Assembly (NCBI GenBank): GCA_050952725.1
Contig: JBMNLN010000001.1
Span: forward strand, 248,001 to 312,000
From: JAQWCH01 sp050952725
GTDB taxonomy: Bacteria > Bacillota_I > Bacilli_A > RFN20 > CAG-826
Reading direction: 5' to 3'
Length of the DNA stretch: 64,000 nucleotides
Positions 7,801 to 15,892 of this stretch are shown here, one piece after another. Below the pieces are notes generated by a model. That model was not told the DNA's origin. It saw only the letters and a list, made by a program, of their open reading frames with translations, and did not search any database. Within the stretch, counting starts at the first letter, position 1. Each line of letters opens with the position of its first letter. Position numbers and translations under genes: made by a program.

Positions 7801-8592
7801 TTATTTAACGACGATTTGCCCCTCGATGATTTCCATCTCTTCTAGCACCGTGAGGATTCGACATCCTTTTTCGGTGATTACTACGGTATTTTCATAGTGA
7901 GCGGCTAATTGCCCGTCGCGGGTTTTGACCGTCCAATTATCGGGCATGATATCAAGTTCGACGCGTCCAGCATTAACCATCGGTTCAATCGCGAGACACA
8001 TTCCGACTTTTAGACGGGGACCAAATCCCGGAAGCCCAACATTAGGAATAATCGGGGCTTCGTGCAGATTGCGGCCAATTCCATGTCCAGTGAAATCTGG
8101 AGTTAAGGTATAGCCGCGACTTTCACAGTAACTTTGAATCTCGTGGGAGATGTCACTGAGAGGGGAATGCGGTTTTGCTGCAACCTTGACCGCTTCCCAG
8201 AAACTCTCTTCGGTGGTTTGTACTAACCGTTGAGCTTCTTTTGAGATATTACCGACCGCAAATGTTCGCGCGGCATCTGCGCAGTAACCTTTGTAAGTTG
8301 CCCCGACATCGAGGCTGACGATATCCCCTTCTTCTAAGATGATCTTTTCCGAAGGAATACCATGAATTAAGGTGTCGTTGACTGAGACGCAAATATTCCC
8401 AGGGAAACCACCATAACCTAAGAAGGTGGGAGTTGCTCCTGCTTCGCGGATAATCTCCCCCGCCATCTGATCGAGTTCTAACGTAGAGACTCCCGGACGG
8501 CAATGGGGTTTTAATCGGGCAAAGACAGTCGCAACGATTTTCCCGGCTTCGCGCATTAAGGCGATTTCGCGCGGGGATTTGGTTTCAATCAT
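7801..8592 (-). CDS. map: Methionine aminopeptidase, type I
   Basis: Removes the initiator methionine from nascent proteins. The 263-residue protein has all five metal ligands of the pita-bread fold: Asp95, Asp106, His170, Glu203 and Glu234, plus the substrate-binding His78. There is no N-terminal zinc-finger extension, so it is the simple bacterial type Ia. Its start overlaps the adk stop by 4 bases, indicating translational coupling within the spc operon. Confidence 0.95.
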   Translation of the reverse strand: MIETKSPREIALMREAGKIVATVFARLKPHCRPGVSTLELDQMAGEIIREAGATPTFLGYGGFPGNICVSVNDTLIHGIPSEKIILEEGDIVSLDVGATYKGYCADAARTFAVGNISKEAQRLVQTTEESFWEAVKVAAKPHSPLSDISHEIQSYCESRGYTLTPDFTGHGIGRNLHEAPIIPNVGLPGFGPRLKVGMCLAIEPMVNAGRVELDIMPDNWTVKTRDGQLAAHYENTVVITEKGCRILTVLEEMEIIEGQIVVK

Positions 8593-9248
8593 GCCGCATC
8601 GACCTTTTTAAAGATGGCGCTAATCTCGGCAAAGAGTTGTTCTTTTGGAGTCAGACCATCGAGATCGAAGAGCAGACCGCGTTTCCGATAAAAATCTTCT
8701 AACGGTTTGGTATCTTCGAGATAGTGTTGTAAACGCGTTTGTAAAGCAGTGACTGTATCATCTTTCCGTTGATAGAGTTCCCCTCCACAGATATCGCAGA
8801 CTCCGGCGACTTTGGGACGCAAGGTGTCGATATGATAGGGGGCGCCACATCCGCGACAGACGCGACGACCGCTAATCCGGCGGACTAATTCATTGGTTTC
8901 TGCGTTTAAGTTAATCACCGCATTAATCGGCGCGCCTAATTCTTTAGTCATCACTTCTAAGGCTTCCGCTTGCGGTAAGGTGCGGGGAAAACCATCGAGG
9001 AGATAACCGCGCTTACAATCTTTTTGACTGAGGCGTTCTTTGACCAGTTTAATCGTTACATCATCTGGGACTAGATCGCCTTTTTGGATAAAGGTTTGGG
9101 CGAGAAGGCCAAGTTCGGTTTCGGCTTTAATCGCTTCCCGAAACATATCTCCAGTAGAAATATGGGGAATTTTGAAGGCTTGAATCAGCAACTTGGCTTG
9201 GGTGCCTTTACCGGCGCCAGGGGGCCCCATCATGATGACATTGATCAT
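8589..9248 (-). CDS. adk: Adenylate kinase with zinc-binding lid
   Basis: Catalyses ATP + AMP to 2 ADP. The 219 residues include the P-loop at 8-16 (GPPGAGKGT), the AMP-binding Thr-Gly-Asp-Met segment near 32-35, Asp-Gly-Phe-Pro-Arg at 85-89, and a long lid with four zinc-ligand cysteines (131, 134, 151, 154) as in many Gram-positive enzymes. It overlaps the secY stop codon by one base and map by four, the usual secY-adk-map order. Confidence 0.96.
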   Translation of the reverse strand: MINVIMMGPPGAGKGTQAKLLIQAFKIPHISTGDMFREAIKAETELGLLAQTFIQKGDLVPDDVTIKLVKERLSQKDCKRGYLLDGFPRTLPQAEALEVMTKELGAPINAVINLNAETNELVRRISGRRVCRGCGAPYHIDTLRPKVAGVCDICGGELYQRKDDTVTALQTRLQHYLEDTKPLEDFYRKRGLLFDLDGLTPKEQLFAEISAIFKKVDAA

Positions 9249-10600
9249 TAACGACGCCCTCGCTGACTGACGACTTCATCAAATGATTTGCCTGCGAGCA
9301 AACCATCGATTTGGTTGTTTAACTCCATCGCCACCCCGACGACGATAATCAGTCCCGTTCCGCCAAGAGCGAGACTTTGATCGGGGACAACTTTAAGTAA
9401 GACCAGCACAATTGGTAAGGCGGCAATCGCGGCAAGCGCGGTCGCACCAATCACGGTAATTCTTGTAACGACTTTATTCACATAGCGTTCCGTCTCATTG
9501 CCAGGGCGGACACCTGGAATATAACTGCCATTTTTCTGGAAGTTTTCCGCGAGTTGTTCAGGATTGATTTGAATTTTTGCGTAGAAGAAGGCAAACAAGA
9601 CAATTAAGGTAATGTAGATGATTAACCCCCAAGGCATTTGCCAAGTCTTGTTATCAAACCAAGGCATGGTCACCAACTGCGAGGAACTAAAGATCTTTAA
9701 CCATTCCGCGTTTTGATCAGCACCGGCGATAAAGGAGACAATAACTTGCGGGGCCATCATAATCGAGGAGGCAAAAATCACAGGAATCACCCCCGAGGAG
9801 TTGATTTTAATCGGAAGGAAGGAGGCCTGCGAATACTTCGCGGTCATCCCACCTTTACCCGCGTGTTGTACGGGAATTTTTCTTTGACTCATCTCGAGGA
9901 AAGTAATAAAGGCGATGATGATGACAAACGCGAGAATATAAACTCCAAACTGCATCGCTCCCGAGAGAATTCGAGCTGGAGTTTGACCATATTTATCAGC
10001 TAACCACGTTTGATATGCGCCTAAGATTTGATTGGGAAGACTAACGACAATTCCAGCAAAAATAATCATCGAAATTCCATTGCCAATCCCTTTAGTGGTG
10101 ATTTGGTCACCAAGCCACATCGTCAGCATCGTTCCCGCTAACATAATCGTAATGATATAAGCGTAGAACCAAAATCCAGTTGACTCAAGAGTGATATAAC
10201 TATTAGCTTCCATCGTTTTGATGATGCCGTAAGCCTGCACCGCTCCGAGCATTAAAGTTAAATACCGGGTGGTCATTTCTAATTTCTTTCTTCCCGCTTC
10301 CCCTTGTTTGGACAGTTCGGTCAACGCGGGGAGAACATCCATCGAAAGTAACTGCACGATAATCTGCGCGGTAATGTAGGGGCTGACCCCAAGAGCAAAG
10401 ACCGAGAAACTCTGCAAGGTCCCGCCGCCAAGAAGATTCATCAATCCGAAGACATCATTGTTTGCAAACGAAAGGTCGCTGACAGTGACTCCAGGGACTT
10501 TAACTGCCGCGCCAAGCCGAAAGACAAATAGGATCATGATGGTAAAGAAAATCCGATCGACAATCTCTTTGTTTTTGAATATGGACGCGATTTTTTTCAT
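9248..10600 (-). CDS. secY: Protein translocase subunit SecY
   Basis: The channel subunit of the Sec translocon, 450 residues with ten predicted membrane helices. The plug region after TM1, the Pro-Gly-Val and Gly-x-Ser-Pro-Tyr-Ile-Thr-Ala segments, and the Pro-Gly-x-Arg-Pro-Gly-x-x-Thr motif near residue 360 are conserved. The long cytoplasmic loops 4 (near 250) and 5, which bind SecA and the ribosome, are present. It starts 2 bases after rplO and ends at adk. Confidence 0.96.
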   Translation of the reverse strand: MKKIASIFKNKEIVDRIFFTIMILFVFRLGAAVKVPGVTVSDLSFANNDVFGLMNLLGGGTLQSFSVFALGVSPYITAQIIVQLLSMDVLPALTELSKQGEAGRKKLEMTTRYLTLMLGAVQAYGIIKTMEANSYITLESTGFWFYAYIITIMLAGTMLTMWLGDQITTKGIGNGISMIIFAGIVVSLPNQILGAYQTWLADKYGQTPARILSGAMQFGVYILAFVIIIAFITFLEMSQRKIPVQHAGKGGMTAKYSQASFLPIKINSSGVIPVIFASSIMMAPQVIVSFIAGADQNAEWLKIFSSSQLVTMPWFDNKTWQMPWGLIIYITLIVLFAFFYAKIQINPEQLAENFQKNGSYIPGVRPGNETERYVNKVVTRITVIGATALAAIAALPIVLVLLKVVPDQSLALGGTGLIIVVGVAMELNNQIDGLLAGKSFDEVVSQRGRR

Positions 10601-10602
10601 GA

Positions 10603-11061
10603 CTAAGCTACCTCGATAACTTGAGCGACACCGCCGGCTTGTTCAATCGCAGCTCGGGCACTTGCGGAAAAAGCATGGGCTTCGACGGTTAATTTGCGAT
10701 TTAAAGTGCCACAACCTAAAATTTTGACACCAGAATATTCTTTTTTGACCAGTCCCGTCTCAACCAATAATGCTGGATGGACTACCGTGCCGTCTTCAAA
10801 GCGGTTCAGGTCTTCGAGATTGACCACCGCATACACGGTGCCGTGGGGATTGCGAAAGCCGCGCTTAGGTAAACGGCGATTAAGGGGGGTTTGACCACCT
10901 TCAAAGCCGAGGCGGACTTTACCCCGACCACGTGATTTTTGTCCTTTGTGACCAGTGCCCGCATTTTTCCCTAAACCGGAGCCTTCACCTCGCCCCCGGC
11001 GTTTGCCGAGTCGGCGCGCGCCTTCAGTGGCGGATAATTCGTGTAATTTCATACTTTGCAT
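10603..11061 (-). CDS. rplO: 50S ribosomal protein L15
   Basis: A 152-residue L15 with the glycine- and arginine-rich N-terminal segment (about 17-50) that threads into 23S rRNA, and the conserved Leu-Pro-Lys-Arg-Gly-Phe block near 63-68. Only 38 bases separate it from rpsE upstream, so the usual rpmD (L30) gene cannot fit between them. Confidence 0.96.
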   Translation of the reverse strand: MQSMKLHELSATEGARRLGKRRGRGEGSGLGKNAGTGHKGQKSRGRGKVRLGFEGGQTPLNRRLPKRGFRNPHGTVYAVVNLEDLNRFEDGTVVHPALLVETGLVKKEYSGVKILGCGTLNRKLTVEAHAFSASARAAIEQAGGVAQVIEVA

Positions 11062-11099
11062 CTCCTTATTTTAATCGTTCTTCACTAATAGCCCAAGCC

Positions 11100-11750
11100 T
11101 TATTCGTTCACACCGCGGAGTTTTTCGATTTCCGCACGCGATTTTAAATCGGTTAAGCCGGCTACTGTTGCCCGAATGACATTTAAGGGATTTCGGGAAC
11201 CATAAACTTTGGAGTAGACATTGCGCACGCCTGCGAGTTCGAGAATTGCCCGAACTGGACCGCCAGCGATGACACCCGTGCCTTCTGGAGCCGGTTTTAA
11301 GAAGACGCGGCAAGCACCGAATTTCCCCACGACTTCGTGAGCGATTGTGCCCCCTTCGACGATTTCGAGTTTGCGCAAGTCTTTTTTGGCTGATTCGAGC
11401 GATTTTTTAATCGCATCGGGGACTTCAGCCGCTTTGGCGTGGGCGTAGCCATAACGACCTTTGCCATCACCGATGACAGTGACGGCAGCAAAGCGCATCC
11501 GCCGACCACCTTTTAAGGTTTTGGAAACGCGGTTGATATGGACGACGCGTTCTTCAAACTCTTTCGGAGCATCTTGACGAGGGCGTCTCCCACCTGGACG
11601 ACGAGCGCCACCAGGGCGACGCGGTCCGCTGCGGCGATCGCTAGGACGACGGGGCCCTCTTTCTTCTCTTCCTGTTTCGGGGGCTTCAGTTTCCGTCTGA
11701 ACTTCTTCAGTTTTGGGAGTTAATAATTCTTTTTCTTTTTCCATGAGCAT
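11100..11750 (-). CDS. rpsE: 30S ribosomal protein S5 with arginine/proline-rich N-terminal extension
   Basis: S5 contributes to decoding fidelity and mRNA unwinding at the 30S entry. The core (about residues 47-216) has the double-stranded-RNA-binding fold with Arg-x-Asn-x-Val-x-Lys-x-x-Lys-Gly-Gly-Arg and the C-terminal Gly-Ser-x-Asn-x-x-Asn. The first ~46 residues are an extra low-complexity tail, acidic at first and then rich in Arg, Pro and Gly. The family is normally about 165 residues against 216 here. The extension is in frame, with a GGAGGAA ribosome site before its ATG, so I regard it as translated. See the finding on ribosomal tails. Confidence 0.94.
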   Translation of the reverse strand: MLMEKEKELLTPKTEEVQTETEAPETGREERGPRRPSDRRSGPRRPGGARRPGGRRPRQDAPKEFEERVVHINRVSKTLKGGRRMRFAAVTVIGDGKGRYGYAHAKAAEVPDAIKKSLESAKKDLRKLEIVEGGTIAHEVVGKFGACRVFLKPAPEGTGVIAGGPVRAILELAGVRNVYSKVYGSRNPLNVIRATVAGLTDLKSRAEIEKLRGVNE

Positions 11751-11756
11751 TTCCTC

Positions 11757-12113
11757 CTAGAACTCGAGGCCACCCTTGCGGGCACCTTCGGCGAGCGCTT
11801 GGACGCGCCCATGATAGAGATAGCCACCGCGATCGAAGACGACTTTCTTTAAGCCGGCGGCGAGCGCTTTTTTGGCAATTTCCTCTCCGACTTTGGTCGC
11901 GGCTGCTTTATTCCCGCCGTGATCAAGACGCAGAGCTAAACTGGAAGTACTAACTAAGGTTTTTCCGGCGACATCATCGATAATTTGCGCTTCGATATGC
12001 CGATTGGACCGGAAAACACAAAGGCGAGGAGTTGTTGCGGTTCCACTAATTTTTCGTCGTACGCGCGCGTGGCGACGCCGCCGAACTAAATCGCGATTAA
12101 CTGGATTGATCAT
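11757..12113 (-). CDS. rplR: 50S ribosomal protein L18
   Basis: A 118-residue L18 that binds 5S rRNA in the central protuberance. The basic N-terminus (Arg-Arg-Arg-x-His-x-Arg-x-Arg) and the conserved C-terminal Phe-Asp-Arg-Gly-Gly-Tyr-x-Tyr-His-Gly-Arg-Val segment near 94-104 are intact. It lies between rplF and rpsE with short gaps. Confidence 0.96.
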   Translation of the reverse strand: MINPVNRDLVRRRRHARVRRKISGTATTPRLCVFRSNRHIEAQIIDDVAGKTLVSTSSLALRLDHGGNKAAATKVGEEIAKKALAAGLKKVVFDRGGYLYHGRVQALAEGARKGGLEF

Positions 12114-12130
12114 ACACTAGACTCCTTTCC

Positions 12131-12676
12131 TTATTTCTTCCCACCAGCGCGTTTACCTTCTTTGCGAAGGATTCTTTCGTCGCTGTATTTAATTCCCTTA
12201 CCCAGATAGGGTTCGGGTTTTCTCACGGCGCGAATCTCGGCCGCGGTTTGACCAACTGCTTGGCGATCTATTCCTTCCACGATGATTTCCGTGGGGGATT
12301 TGACGGTGATATTCGCATTGGGCTCAGGTTGGATTTCGGTTTTGTGGGAGTAACCGACATCGAGGATGACTCCCTTACCACTTTGGGTGGCGCGGAAGCC
12401 AATTCCGACTAATTCGAGTTTTTTGCTAAATCCTTCCGAGACTCCGATGATGGCATTTGCGAGCAAGGAACGGGTCGTCCCATGAAGTTCGCGTTGTTTG
12501 ATCTCGTTAGAGGAACGTTTTACCGTAAGGTGATGGTCTTCTTGAGAGAGGCTGATGCCTTTTGGAATAGCGACGGTCAATTCACCTTTGGGTCCTTTAA
12601 CGGTGGCGACATTGTCGGCGAGAGTACAGGTCACACCTGCGGGAATCTCGATAACTTTGTTTCCAATTCGTGACAT
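12131..12676 (-). CDS. rplF: 50S ribosomal protein L6
   Basis: A 181-residue L6 of normal length, formed of two related domains near the factor-binding site. It begins Met-Ser-Arg-Ile-Gly as in the family and has the C-terminal signature Pro-Glu-Pro-Tyr-x-Gly-Lys-Gly-Ile near 154-162. Genes on both sides are rpsH and rplR. Confidence 0.96.
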   Translation of the reverse strand: MSRIGNKVIEIPAGVTCTLADNVATVKGPKGELTVAIPKGISLSQEDHHLTVKRSSNEIKQRELHGTTRSLLANAIIGVSEGFSKKLELVGIGFRATQSGKGVILDVGYSHKTEIQPEPNANITVKSPTEIIVEGIDRQAVGQTAAEIRAVRKPEPYLGKGIKYSDERILRKEGKRAGGKK

Positions 12677-12694
12677 AGTTACTTATTTCCTTTC

Positions 12695-13090
12695 TTACCA
12701 AACGTAGGCGATGACTTCGCCACCGATGCCGCGGGTGCGCGCATCACGGTCAGTCATCATCCCTTGTGAGGTGGAGATAATCGCAATCCCTAAGCCGCGG
12801 AGAACATAAGGTAACTTATTCGCCTGGGCCGTCACGCGCAAGCCGGGTTTGGAGATTTTCTTTAAACCCGAAATTACCCTTTCGCCCGAAGTTCCATATT
12901 TGAGATTGAGGGTTAAGGTTTTTTTAATTTCACCGTCGACCTTGTAGTCTTCGATAAAGCCTTGTTGTTTAAGAATGCGGGCAATTTGCACCTTGTTACG
13001 GCTCGAAGGCATACTAACGGTCTCATATCTTAGCGCATTAGCGTTGCGGATGCGTGTCAGCATATCCGCAATTGGATCTGTCATTCCCAT
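12695..13090 (-). CDS. rpsH: 30S ribosomal protein S8
   Basis: A 131-residue S8, an early-assembly protein that binds the central 16S domain. The start Met-x-Met-Thr-Asp-Pro-Ile-Ala-Asp-Met-Leu-Thr-Arg-Ile-Arg-Asn and the C-terminal Ser-Thr-Ser-x-Gly-x-Met-Thr-Asp-x-x-Ala motif are conserved. In Escherichia coli S8 represses the spc operon; no comparable site was identified here. Confidence 0.96.
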   Translation of the reverse strand: MGMTDPIADMLTRIRNANALRYETVSMPSSRNKVQIARILKQQGFIEDYKVDGEIKKTLTLNLKYGTSGERVISGLKKISKPGLRVTAQANKLPYVLRGLGIAIISTSQGMMTDRDARTRGIGGEVIAYVW

Positions 13091-13104
13091 AGTAATTTTC
13101 CTCC

Positions 13105-13290
13105 TTACCAGCTGGATTTTTTCATGCCGGGGATTTCGCCCTTATAGGCGAGTTCTCGTAAACAAATCCGGCATAATCCAAATTTGCGATAGACGCTATG
13201 AGGACGTCCACAGCGCATACACCGAGTATATTCACGGACTTTGAATTTTTGCGGGCGCGATTGGCGAGCCCGTAATGATTTTTTGGCCAT
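13105..13290 (-). CDS. rpsN: 30S ribosomal protein S14 type Z
   Basis: A 61-residue zinc-binding S14. The four cysteine ligands form two CxxC pairs at 24/27 and 40/43. This is the short C+ form typical of Gram-positives, not the long zinc-free paralogue. It lies between rplE and rpsH. Confidence 0.96.
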   Translation of the reverse strand: MAKKSLRARQSRPQKFKVREYTRCMRCGRPHSVYRKFGLCRICLRELAYKGEIPGMKKSSW

Positions 13291-13301
13291 ACTTCGTCCT
13301 C

Positions 13302-14102
13302 CTATCTCTTGAATGGCATACCGATTAATTTCAGTAATGAGTATGCTTCTTGATCAGTTTTTGCAGATGTGACAATCACGATGTCCATTCCGCGAATCTT
13401 GTTGATTTTGTCGTAGTTAATCTCTGGAAAAATCAATTGTTCCTTGACGCCTAGGGTGTAATTCCCCCGACCATCGAAAGCGTTTTTGCTTACACCCCGG
13501 AAGTCGCGTACGCGCGGCAAGGCGATGGTGATTAGCTTATCGAGGAAATCATACATCCGCGCCCCACGCAAGGTGACTTTAGCACCGATAGCATGACCTT
13601 CACGAAGTTTGAAGTTCGCAATTGATTTTCGCGCTTTAGTAATCACGGGTACTTGACCGGTAATCACCTTGAGCTCTTCCACCGCATCATCGAGAAGTTT
13701 GCTATTAGCCGTGGCATCACCGACGCCCATATTGACGACGATTTTCTTAACCGCAGGTACTTGCATCACCGATGTGTATGTGAACTCTTTGATTAAGGCG
13801 GGAATTATTTCCGTTTTGTAACGCGCTTCTAAACGCGATTTGAAGGTTTTTTCTTTGACGGGTTTTTTCGCTTTTTCCGCCTTCAATTCTTGCGCCTTAG
13901 GCGCAGTTTCTGATGCCGCTTTGGCAACTGTCTTAGGAGATGCTTTTCCTTCTTCTTTCTTTGCGGCAACAGGGGCTTTTTTGGCCGCGGGTTGCGCCGC
14001 AGCTGCCTTGGTCTCCGACTTTGGGGCCGAGGTGGTTTTCTTGGTAGCGGTTTTGGTCACTTTTTCTTCACTAGCGACCACCGTTTTCTTTTCTTCTGCC
14101 AT
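13302..14102 (-). CDS. rplE: 50S ribosomal protein L5 with long Ala/Lys-rich N-terminal extension
   Basis: L5 binds 5S rRNA and contacts the P-site tRNA. Residues about 87-266 are a complete L5 of about 180 residues, with the Asn-Met-Gly-Val-Gly and Arg-Asp-Phe-Arg-Gly segments. The first ~86 residues are extra and low-complexity, almost only Ala, Lys, Thr, Glu, Pro and Val, and likely disordered. No internal methionine near the core start has an evident ribosome site, while the ATG used has a GGAGGGG site, so the extension is probably translated. It shares the peptide EEKVTK and a 17-base identical DNA stretch with the L22 extension. Confidence 0.95.
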   Translation of the reverse strand: MAEEKKTVVASEEKVTKTATKKTTSAPKSETKAAAAQPAAKKAPVAAKKEEGKASPKTVAKAASETAPKAQELKAEKAKKPVKEKTFKSRLEARYKTEIIPALIKEFTYTSVMQVPAVKKIVVNMGVGDATANSKLLDDAVEELKVITGQVPVITKARKSIANFKLREGHAIGAKVTLRGARMYDFLDKLITIALPRVRDFRGVSKNAFDGRGNYTLGVKEQLIFPEINYDKINKIRGMDIVIVTSAKTDQEAYSLLKLIGMPFKR

Positions 14103-14113
14103 ATTCCCCCCTC

Positions 14114-14425
14114 CTAATCTAATTTATTTCCCGCGGTGGAAACGCGGAATTTCTTGCCGGTTTTCTCATCCAATTGATAGCGAATCCGGGTTGGTTTTTT
14201 GGTTTTGGGATCGATGATTGCGACGTTGGAGACATGAATCGGCGCATAGATTTCAAGAATCGATCCTTCAGGATTTTGTTGAGTTGGTTTTCGGTGTTTC
14301 TTGCGAACGTTGACCCCTTCAACTACAACTCGACCTAATTTTGGATAAACTTTTTGCACGACGCCTTCTTTTCCCTTATCGGCGCCAGCGATGATTTGGA
14401 CTTTATCGCCAACTTTAATTTTCAT
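14114..14425 (-). CDS. rplX: 50S ribosomal protein L24
   Basis: A 103-residue L24, an assembly initiator for the 50S. The KOW motif (Gly-Lys-x-Gly-x-Val near 18-23) and the basic loop (Val-x-Val-Arg-Lys-Lys-His) are conserved. Position between rplN and rplE is canonical. Confidence 0.96.
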   Translation of the reverse strand: MKIKVGDKVQIIAGADKGKEGVVQKVYPKLGRVVVEGVNVRKKHRKPTQQNPEGSILEIYAPIHVSNVAIIDPKTKKPTRIRYQLDEKTGKKFRVSTAGNKLD

Positions 14426-14436
14426 AATCGCTCCTC

Positions 14437-14811
14437 CTATAAGACTTCAGGGGCCAATGAGACAATTTTCATTGCCCCTTCGCCTTTTTCACGTAATTCC
14501 CGAGCGACTGGACCAAAGACCCGGGTGCCGACGGGGCTGCCATCTTCATTGATCAGCACCGCAGCATTATCATCGAAGCAAATCGTCGAGCCATCAGGGC
14601 GTTGAATTGCCTTTTTGGTGCGAACGATAATCGCTTTGACGATATCTGTTTTTTTGACTTTCGCGTGGGGGGCAGCCGCTTTCACAGAGCAGATGACGAT
14701 ATCGCCCACCGAAGCTGATTTGCGATTTCCAGTTCCTGGGATATTGAAGACGCGAATGCTGCGAGCTCCGGAGTTATCAGCGACTTTGAGATTAGTTTCC
14801 TTGTGAATCAT
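14437..14811 (-). CDS. rplN: 50S ribosomal protein L14
   Basis: A 124-residue L14 at the 30S-50S interface. The conserved Leu-Lys-Val-Ala-Asp-Asn-Ser-Gly-Ala-Arg near 8-17 and the Arg-Val-Phe-Gly-Pro-Val-Ala-Arg-Glu-Leu-Arg block near 99-109 are intact. Its first 20 bases overlap the end of rpsQ in another frame, because rpsQ has been lengthened. Translation of the two is likely coupled. Confidence 0.96.
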   Translation of the reverse strand: MIHKETNLKVADNSGARSIRVFNIPGTGNRKSASVGDIVICSVKAAAPHAKVKKTDIVKAIIVRTKKAIQRPDGSTICFDDNAAVLINEDGSPVGTRVFGPVARELREKGEGAMKIVSLAPEVL

Positions 14812-15259
14812 CTTCCGCCTCCTCCTTCACTTCCGCTTTAATTTCAGCTTCTTTCGCTGCTTTTTCCGCTTTGGCCTTTTCGACTTTGGCTTTTTCTTCT
14901 TCCGCATGGCGAGCTTTGGCAGCTTTTTCAATTTCTTCCACTTCTTCCATGGTTTCTAAGAGAGCTTCTTCGCGAAGGGCTTCGGCTTCTTTGACGGTTA
15001 ATTCCGCTTCCGCCAGCACTTTAACTAAGCGCCAGCGCTTGGTGGCACTTAAAGGACGAGTAGCGGCAATGAGAACTTTATCGCCAATTCGGGCAACATT
15101 TTCTTCATCATGGGCGTAGTAGGTTTTTCCGTATTTGACCCGTTTGCCATAAATTCCATGACGGCGATAGGTTTCAACCGAGACGACGATCGTCTTGTCC
15201 ATCTTGTCAGATTTGACTAATCCGACTAGTTCGCGACGTTGATTGCGTTCCTTACTCAT
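14792..15259 (-). CDS. rpsQ: 30S ribosomal protein S17 with charged helical C-terminal extension
   Basis: S17 is a 16S rRNA-binding OB-fold protein, usually about 85 residues. Here residues 1-88 are the normal S17 (Val-x-Ser-Asp-Lys-Met-Asp-Lys-Thr near 13-21, and Tyr-x-Ala-His-Asp-Glu). It is followed by about 67 extra residues of Glu, Ala and Lys with heptad-like spacing, probably a long single helix or coiled coil ending in an acidic tip. The stop codon lies 20 bases inside rplN, so the tail now overlaps the next gene. No frameshift is needed to explain it. Confidence 0.94.
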   Translation of the reverse strand: MSKERNQRRELVGLVKSDKMDKTIVVSVETYRRHGIYGKRVKYGKTYYAHDEENVARIGDKVLIAATRPLSATKRWRLVKVLAEAELTVKEAEALREEALLETMEEVEEIEKAAKARHAEEEKAKVEKAKAEKAAKEAEIKAEVKEEAEDDSQGN

Positions 15260-15271
15260 ACTTCAAACCTC

Positions 15272-15469
15272 CTATTTAATACCCAGTTCCCGTTCGCGAA
15301 GAACAGTATAAATCCGGGCGATATCTTTCCGAACGCGAGTGATTTCTTTCCCGTGTTCTAATTGGCCGACAGCTTGACGTCGGCGCAGATGGAATAATTC
15401 TTCTTTTAAATCGTAGATTTTGCCGTTTAAAGTTTGCGTATCCATCGCGCGAATTTCTTTAATTTTCAT
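15272..15469 (-). CDS. rpmC: 50S ribosomal protein L29
   Basis: A 65-residue helical-hairpin protein at the tunnel exit, where trigger factor and SRP bind. The conserved Lys-Glu-Glu-Leu-Phe-x-Leu-Arg core and the Ile-Thr-x-Val-Arg-Lys-x-Ile-Ala-Arg segment are present. It is 2 bases from rplP. Confidence 0.95.
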   Translation of the reverse strand: MKIKEIRAMDTQTLNGKIYDLKEELFHLRRRQAVGQLEHGKEITRVRKDIARIYTVLRERELGIK

Positions 15470-15471
15470 AA

Positions 15472-15885
15472 TTAACGGCCCTCCTTGCTCACGACGCGAG
15501 TCTTAATTGGTAATTTATAACCAGCAAGACGTAGCGCTTCGCGGGCGATTTTTTCGGGAACCCCGCCAATTTCGAACATGATTTGTCCGCGTTTGACGAT
15601 GGCCACCCAGCTATCCGGTGATCCTTTTCCAGAACCCATCCGAACTTCAGCGGGTTTTTTAGTTTTAGATAAATGGGGATAAATCCGAATCCAGATTTGT
15701 CCCACCCGCTTCGTATAAGAAGCGAGCACAATCCGGGCAGCTTCAATTTGGCGGTTGGTAATCTCGTGACCAGTTAAGGCTTCAAGACCGTATTCACCAA
15801 AGGCAATAGTCGTGCCCCGCGTGGCTTTTCCCTCATAGGATTGGCCGTGCGGACGACGGTACTTAACACGTTTCGGTTGTAACAT
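15472..15885 (-). CDS. rplP: 50S ribosomal protein L16
   Basis: A 137-residue L16 near the A-site tRNA elbow. The N-terminal Lys-x-Arg-Lys/Arg-x-x-His-Gly-x-x-Tyr pattern and the conserved Arg-Met-Gly-Ser/Lys-Gly-Lys-Gly segment near 81-87 are visible. It lies between rpsC and rpmC. Confidence 0.96.
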   Translation of the reverse strand: MLQPKRVKYRRPHGQSYEGKATRGTTIAFGEYGLEALTGHEITNRQIEAARIVLASYTKRVGQIWIRIYPHLSKTKKPAEVRMGSGKGSPDSWVAIVKRGQIMFEIGGVPEKIAREALRLAGYKLPIKTRVVSKEGR

Positions 15886-15892
15886 AACTTAT

